Source: Dermacentor variabilis (taxonomy: Eukaryota > Arthropoda > Arachnida > Ixodida > Ixodidae). Taken from it: a DNA stretch of 64,000 nucleotides. The notes beneath the pieces are model-generated. The model did no database searches and was not told the DNA's origin. It worked only from the letters and a program-made list of their open reading frames with translations. Both the position numbers and the translations under genes were made by a program. The stretch covers positions 33,439,615-33,503,614 of the forward strand of contig NC_134573.1 in the NCBI RefSeq assembly GCF_050947875.1, in the 5' to 3' direction. Of this stretch, positions 59,542 through 64,000 are shown in pieces; within the stretch, counting starts at the first letter, position 1, and the number at the start of each line of letters is the position of its first letter.

Positions 59542-59777
59542 TTAAAATTAAATTATGGGGTTTTACGCGCAAAACCAAAGGCACGCCGTAGCGGGGGATT
59601 CCGGAATACGAGTAATTGGATGACCTTTGGTACTTTTACGTGCACCTAAATTGCGTACACTGGTGTTTTCGCATTTCGCCCCGATCGAAATGCGGCGGCC
59701 GTGGGCCCTATTTGATCACGCTACTTCGTGCTTAGCAGTTCAATACCATAGCTACTAAGCAGCTACGGCGGGTTGAC
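59542..59777 (-). mobile_element. Ruka-like SINE, copy 6
   Basis: Minus-strand head ('cgccgtagctgcttagtagc') and body ending 'gtaaaaccccataattt'. Exact direct repeats 'cataagtaaa' at 59532-59541 and 59778-59787 flank it, showing the target site. Confidence 0.9.
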
Positions 59778-59787
59778 CATAAGTAAA

Positions 59788-60594
59788 CAAATGTGTACAC
59801 GTTCGCTTTGCTAGAAAAGTACAACAAAATCAGATATAAATATTGTTGCGTGGCCAAGAAATTTTAAGTGATTCATCATTCAAATATTCAGGTGTCAAGC
59901 CGTCAGAGGGCGGCTTTTGGTCATAACGTGTCAATACCGCAGTTGCAAGTGCATTGCATGTCCTTGAATTCTTGCAACAAAGTTTAAAACACGCAAACAT
60001 TAACCCAAAGGGAGCAGCGTATCAAACATGTATTACCAATTTTGGAGTATTACCAATTTGGATCTGTTTTCTGATATGCATATTAAAGTACTGGAGGAAA
60101 TCCAATCAGTCGTGGCAAAGTTCAACCTGGGGAAATGCAACCGCTTTCTCTGTTTAAGAGAAAGAAAATATGAACTTGACTGGGTCCTTTTGGCTTGAAC
60201 AATGCAGCAGGTTACGCCTTAAGCTGTTTTACTAAATCTTCCATTATGATATGTAAATCTGCTCATCAGACTATTCGAAGCCCCGCATTTGTTTTCTCGC
60301 GTAAAGCACAGCAACTTAAACTTAGGAGATACCTTTACAGTATTGATTTTTTAATGCGATTAACATTCTCTGCCTACTTCAGGTGCTTTCAGCCTATTTA
60401 TCGTATCAGTCTATCTAGATTCTTTCACCGACACAATGGCCGAAATCATCTATGAGCGTCGTCTATGATCTGTGTATGACGAGCTTGGTACACGATCTTG
60501 GTCGCGATGTCGTCATTAGAACTTTACCACTAACTCTCGTCGCGCCTCGCCGACCCATTGGGCCAAGTTGTGTAAAAGATAGGGCCACTTGATA
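59788..60594. other. Unassigned DNA
   Basis: No gene recognised. Confidence 0.4.
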
Positions 60595-61460
60595 TGTGCT
60601 CATGGTGGTGGTGCCGTCGCGGTCTTCGCGACATCATCATTCCAGCTTCGTCAACAGCCTCTCGTCATGAGATCGTCGTCACCCCGTCGTCGACGTACAG
60701 GCTTCGTGGTACAGTCGCGGTTACGCCATACACTCGTGGTTATCCGACGGTCCTCATTCCTTTTCTTTTCATCATCGTCGTCGTGTCTTCATCATACAGT
60801 CTTTGTCATTCCATTGTCCTCATATCGTGGAGGTGATACCGTCGCGGTCGTTCCAACCTCGTCATTGTAATTTCGTCATCCAACGCGTGTAATGCCTCGT
60901 TGTCACACAGTCGTCATGCAGGTATCGCATGCCTTCGTCTTCACTCTGTTGTTTTACTCTTCTCTTCACTTCAGTAACGTCATCCCGTTGTCGTCCTGCC
61001 GTCGTCGTCATATTGCCTTCGTCGTCCCATCGACGTCAATCTGTCTTCGTGATTGTAACGTAATTATGCTATCGGTATTCAACTGCAACGCTAATACCAC
61101 CACTAGCCTACAAACACTCAACTCAACTCAACTAAACTCAACTGTGATTATGCCACCGCTATCATGCCTGGCGTCATCTTCAGAGAGTCGCTATCATGCA
61201 TCCGTTGTCATACCGTCGTCGACGCGCCTTCCTTGTCATGCCATCCTCATTTCAGCTTCGTCATCCGCTTGTCGTCACACCATCGTTGTCATCTAATTGT
61301 CCACGAGCTGGCGTCGTCACGCTGTCGTCATTTAAGAATCGTCATATGACTATCATCATCCCGTCGTCTTCACACCGCCTTTGTCATTCCATCGACGGGA
61401 TTTCTTCTCTCATTCCGTAGTCTTCCGTGAGTAGACGTAATATTCCTCGTCATGCCACTA
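60595..61460 (+). repeat. CGTCAT-rich degenerate tandem array
   Basis: About 860 bases in which short CGTC/CAT motifs ('cgtcatcat', 'ccgtcgtcg', 'ttccagcttcgtc') recur with no fixed period. It gives long open frames rich in Ser, Arg, Val and His on the plus strand, which are repeat artefacts. A related short stretch is at 50660-50815. It includes a (caact)n run near 61115-61140. Confidence 0.8.
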
Positions 61461-62257
61461 TGCTCAAACGTTACTAGGGCAAGTGAGTGTTATAGCAACA
61501 TGGGAGGATACCGAATTATGCCAGATGTAACCGAACCAGCGGGACCTTCAGAGTGACAACTACAGATGTTAAACTTGACTTCAGAAACATGGTGCGTTGC
61601 TGCATGCTCGAACAACATTCACATTGCTATCGACTGTCATGATCGGAAGAGCTCTGCCGCAAATTTTTAAATATTCTCTTTTTCCGAGGACCATTGTCGC
61701 TTGGTGTTCACTACCTGCGGGTGTGGTGTACCGCAGCAACTTGATGTCATTTACGGCCCCCAGCAGTAATGCCTGAATAGTGTTGCAGATCAAGTCTGAA
61801 TTAGGAGTAAAGAATAAAATTAGTCTAATTCGTGACACCCAAGTAAATTTACATTTGTTAGCGTTTATTTGCATGAGTCATTGGTTACAACAATTAGTAA
61901 CTGCGCTGAAGTCCGAGACGGCTCTATTGATACCTTCATGACATTTTATTTTTCTGCAGATAACTCAATTATGAGTAAACAGACAGAACCTCAAGAACTT
62001 TACTTATTCGCACTATAGTGTCGTGCTTGCAATGTCCAAGCCTAACTTGTTTGAGTTGCGGGTAACCGAATCAAAACAGATGAATTATTAATATTTAATA
62101 AGACTTTAGAATTTACGCTTGCGGTTGGCACAGACTACGTTTAACCTTTCCTCGTTCTATAGCTGTGTTCCTTTGTTTTTGAAACGAGAAGTTGTTGACT
62201 GATACTTTAAGTGCTGCATAATATTTAGCTTAAATTGGTGTAATGCCTTAATATATG
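61461..62257. other. Unassigned DNA
   Basis: No gene recognised. Confidence 0.4.
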
Positions 62258-62322
62258 GCGAAATGAAAACACGTACAGAACTACGCTCACATTTCGCATT
62301 AGGGAGTATCGTAATTGTCGGT
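62258..62322 (+). repeat. Dispersed repeat R2, copy 2
   Basis: Begins 'gcgaaatgaaaacacgtaca' and shares 'ctcacatttcgcattaggga' with 42658-42723, same orientation. Confidence 0.7.
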
Positions 62323-64000
62323 GATTCTTTTTTGTCTCCATAAGTGCTCACCAACATTTCGAGCCACCTATGAAGCTGATAAATAAGCAATAAGAGACTG
62401 AATCTACACTGCAATGAGCGTAGTGTAGAACCGGCATGAGCGTTCGAAGTGCTCGATGAATGTGGCGCTACCAATGCCAGCTTAAAAGCACACAAAAGCG
62501 CTTCTGGTGCACCTTATAGGGCTGTCCAGATGCGACTCTGGGCTCAGTGTCGCTGTGTTTAACCGCAACATGAAGCAACGGAAGTGCTTTGGGATCGTCT
62601 TTGGTATTGCAACATTTAATACTGCGCTGATCGGGGCTCAAGGTGAAAAGAGAGAACGCTTGAAATCTTCCTCCTGATATAAGTTCTGTTGTCTATAACA
62701 AAGCAGATATGTCGATGCAATAAATGAGCTCATCTGATTTCGTCGCTTAGGTGTCGCTCGAAATGTAGTGGGCTCGGTAAACCATGCACAAGCTGAAGAC
62801 CTTGCCTCCATGGCAACAACTGACAAACTACCAGCGCATCAATGTAAGCGTGAAAAAGCCGCAGCCGCGACAGCCAGTTCTTGCACGCGCGCGTGCTGTA
62901 GCACTGACCTACTTCGTCTTCGCGACTTCATTCCATATTTCTCGCTGCATGAATTCTCTCGCCTTGTTTTACGTCCAATGCTGCACGCGTGGCGAGATGA
63001 AAGACGGCAAATACTCAACGCAGCAAAAAACGGGCGCCTGCTTCACGACAGTGCTGGTTCGGGTTCCTCGTTTCTTAATACAAACACATGAATATCAAAA
63101 AAACATGTTGAGTTTAGCTCCAAACTGCTACAATAGCACTTCATCATAAATGACTGCAAAGATGACAAACTGTGCTGCAAGGTATTGTGGATAATACAAG
63201 GGGACAAAAAGAAGCGTCGCGAAACCTTGTCTTGTGAGCATGGAAATTGTGGGCGAAATCGTTTGTAGGGAGAATATTTCCGAGGAAAATCTAGGATGAC
63301 AACCAGACTTGTATGAGCAAGCATATCTGATATCTGCATGAATAGTGAACTGCTTTACTGTAACTGAACACTTCTAGAAAATGCTCACACTTGGGGAAGA
63401 TTCTTGTCAAAAGACTAAAAGCACCGGTCTAGACAAGCTGCCTTAAATTGATGTTGTCATCTATGCTATTGATTGCCATCAGCTGTGCGACAACCTATTT
63501 GTAGATAAAGCACATGTTTTTACATAGTTATGTGTAGACGTCTGTATCTATGTGTAGGTGTACAAGAGGCGTTCACTATCTATTTCTATTGACCCACTTA
63601 TGTTACCGCAGGATGCTGAAACTGCGCATGTGGTATAATATAGTGTCCATAGGTTATGTGTCAATTGAACACCCTTAACTAACAAAGGTATTTATTTTAC
63701 GAGCACTCAAATTGTCAAGGAAGTGGAAGAAGCTCATTGATGCTGGTCACCCACAGCCAGTATTGGTTACTGTAAATGAGCGTATCCTGGGGGACACCAA
63801 AAATGCTGGTCTACCCGTACCCGGGTCGTTCGAGCGTAGGAGTCGCTTGTGTTCCCATACATACTAATGTGCCTGTCATGCACCAATGTATAATCTGCAA
63901 TGTACTAATGAGCACTAGCCAAGCTGGAAATGCTGGGCAAGATCACGGCTCCAAACGCACACAAAAATCTTGGTTACGAAACGAACCGCCTGAACAAATT
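62323..64000. other. Unassigned DNA to the window end
   Basis: Open frames of 107 and 121 codons at 62768-63149 overlap in two frames; no motif was recognised, and no donor or acceptor pair supports an exon. Confidence 0.4.

Noticed and set aside
60589..61420. Plus frames of 60-134 codons in several frames
   Set aside because: All lie in the CGTCAT-rich array and reflect its composition.
62768..63149. Exon with a GTAAGC donor near 62850
   Set aside because: Two overlapping frames, no acceptor, and no recognised protein.

Overview
This window looks like intergenic nuclear DNA from an arthropod, most probably a hard tick (Ixodidae). The basis is the repeat content: tRNA-headed SINEs of the kind described from ixodid ticks (Ruka-like), I-clade LINEs with endonuclease, RT and RNase H, Penelope-like elements with a GIY-YIG domain, RTE-like and CR1/L2-like LINE tails, a mariner, and long AT, GT and poly-C runs. 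No bacterial operons, rRNA, CRISPR or phage genes were seen. No host protein-coding gene can be called with confidence. Almost every recognisable coding stretch is a decayed transposable element (TE).

Layout. 1-4539: unassigned DNA with one complete but dead mariner (2187-3472). 4540-11587: a minus-strand Ty3/Gypsy-type LTR element with gag, RT, RNase H and integrase remnants and two short candidate LTRs; a Penelope-like 3' piece sits inside it (8317-9217). 11588-17810: sparse DNA with a LINE 3' tail (15588-15747), a small possible exon (16168-16332) and an inverted pair of tRNA-like SINE heads (16605-16801). 17840-22230: three abutting LINE pieces, the largest an I-clade LINE on the minus strand. 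22830-25440: a plus-strand Penelope-like RT pseudogene joined to the 5' part of a minus-strand I-clade LINE. 27196-31720: a SINE, then the best-preserved I-clade LINE (minus), whose 5' end lies at a simple repeat.

31721-40286: mostly unassigned, with a CpG-rich candidate first exon, a Penelope 3' end, three RTE-like LINE pieces (one split by a SINE with target duplications) and a candidate coding exon (36449-36727). 40287-46400: long AT microsatellites, a foldback repeat, a SINE-like composite repeat in two copies and CR1/L2-like tails. 46410-51469: sparse, with a 40-bp-arm hairpin and a truncated SINE. 51470-53960: a third I-clade LINE (plus) with an internal deletion. 53961-64000: sparse, with two more SINEs and a CGTCAT-rich degenerate tandem array (60595-61460).

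The elements do not cooperate as one system. They record successive insertions: SINE into RTE-like LINE, SINE beside Penelope, Penelope into LTR element. I did not find a convincing undescribed system. The most useful leads are the two candidate exons, the candidate first exon, the foldback repeat and the composite SINE-like repeat bounded by AT tracts. All family calls are from motifs read by eye; no alignment or database search was run.
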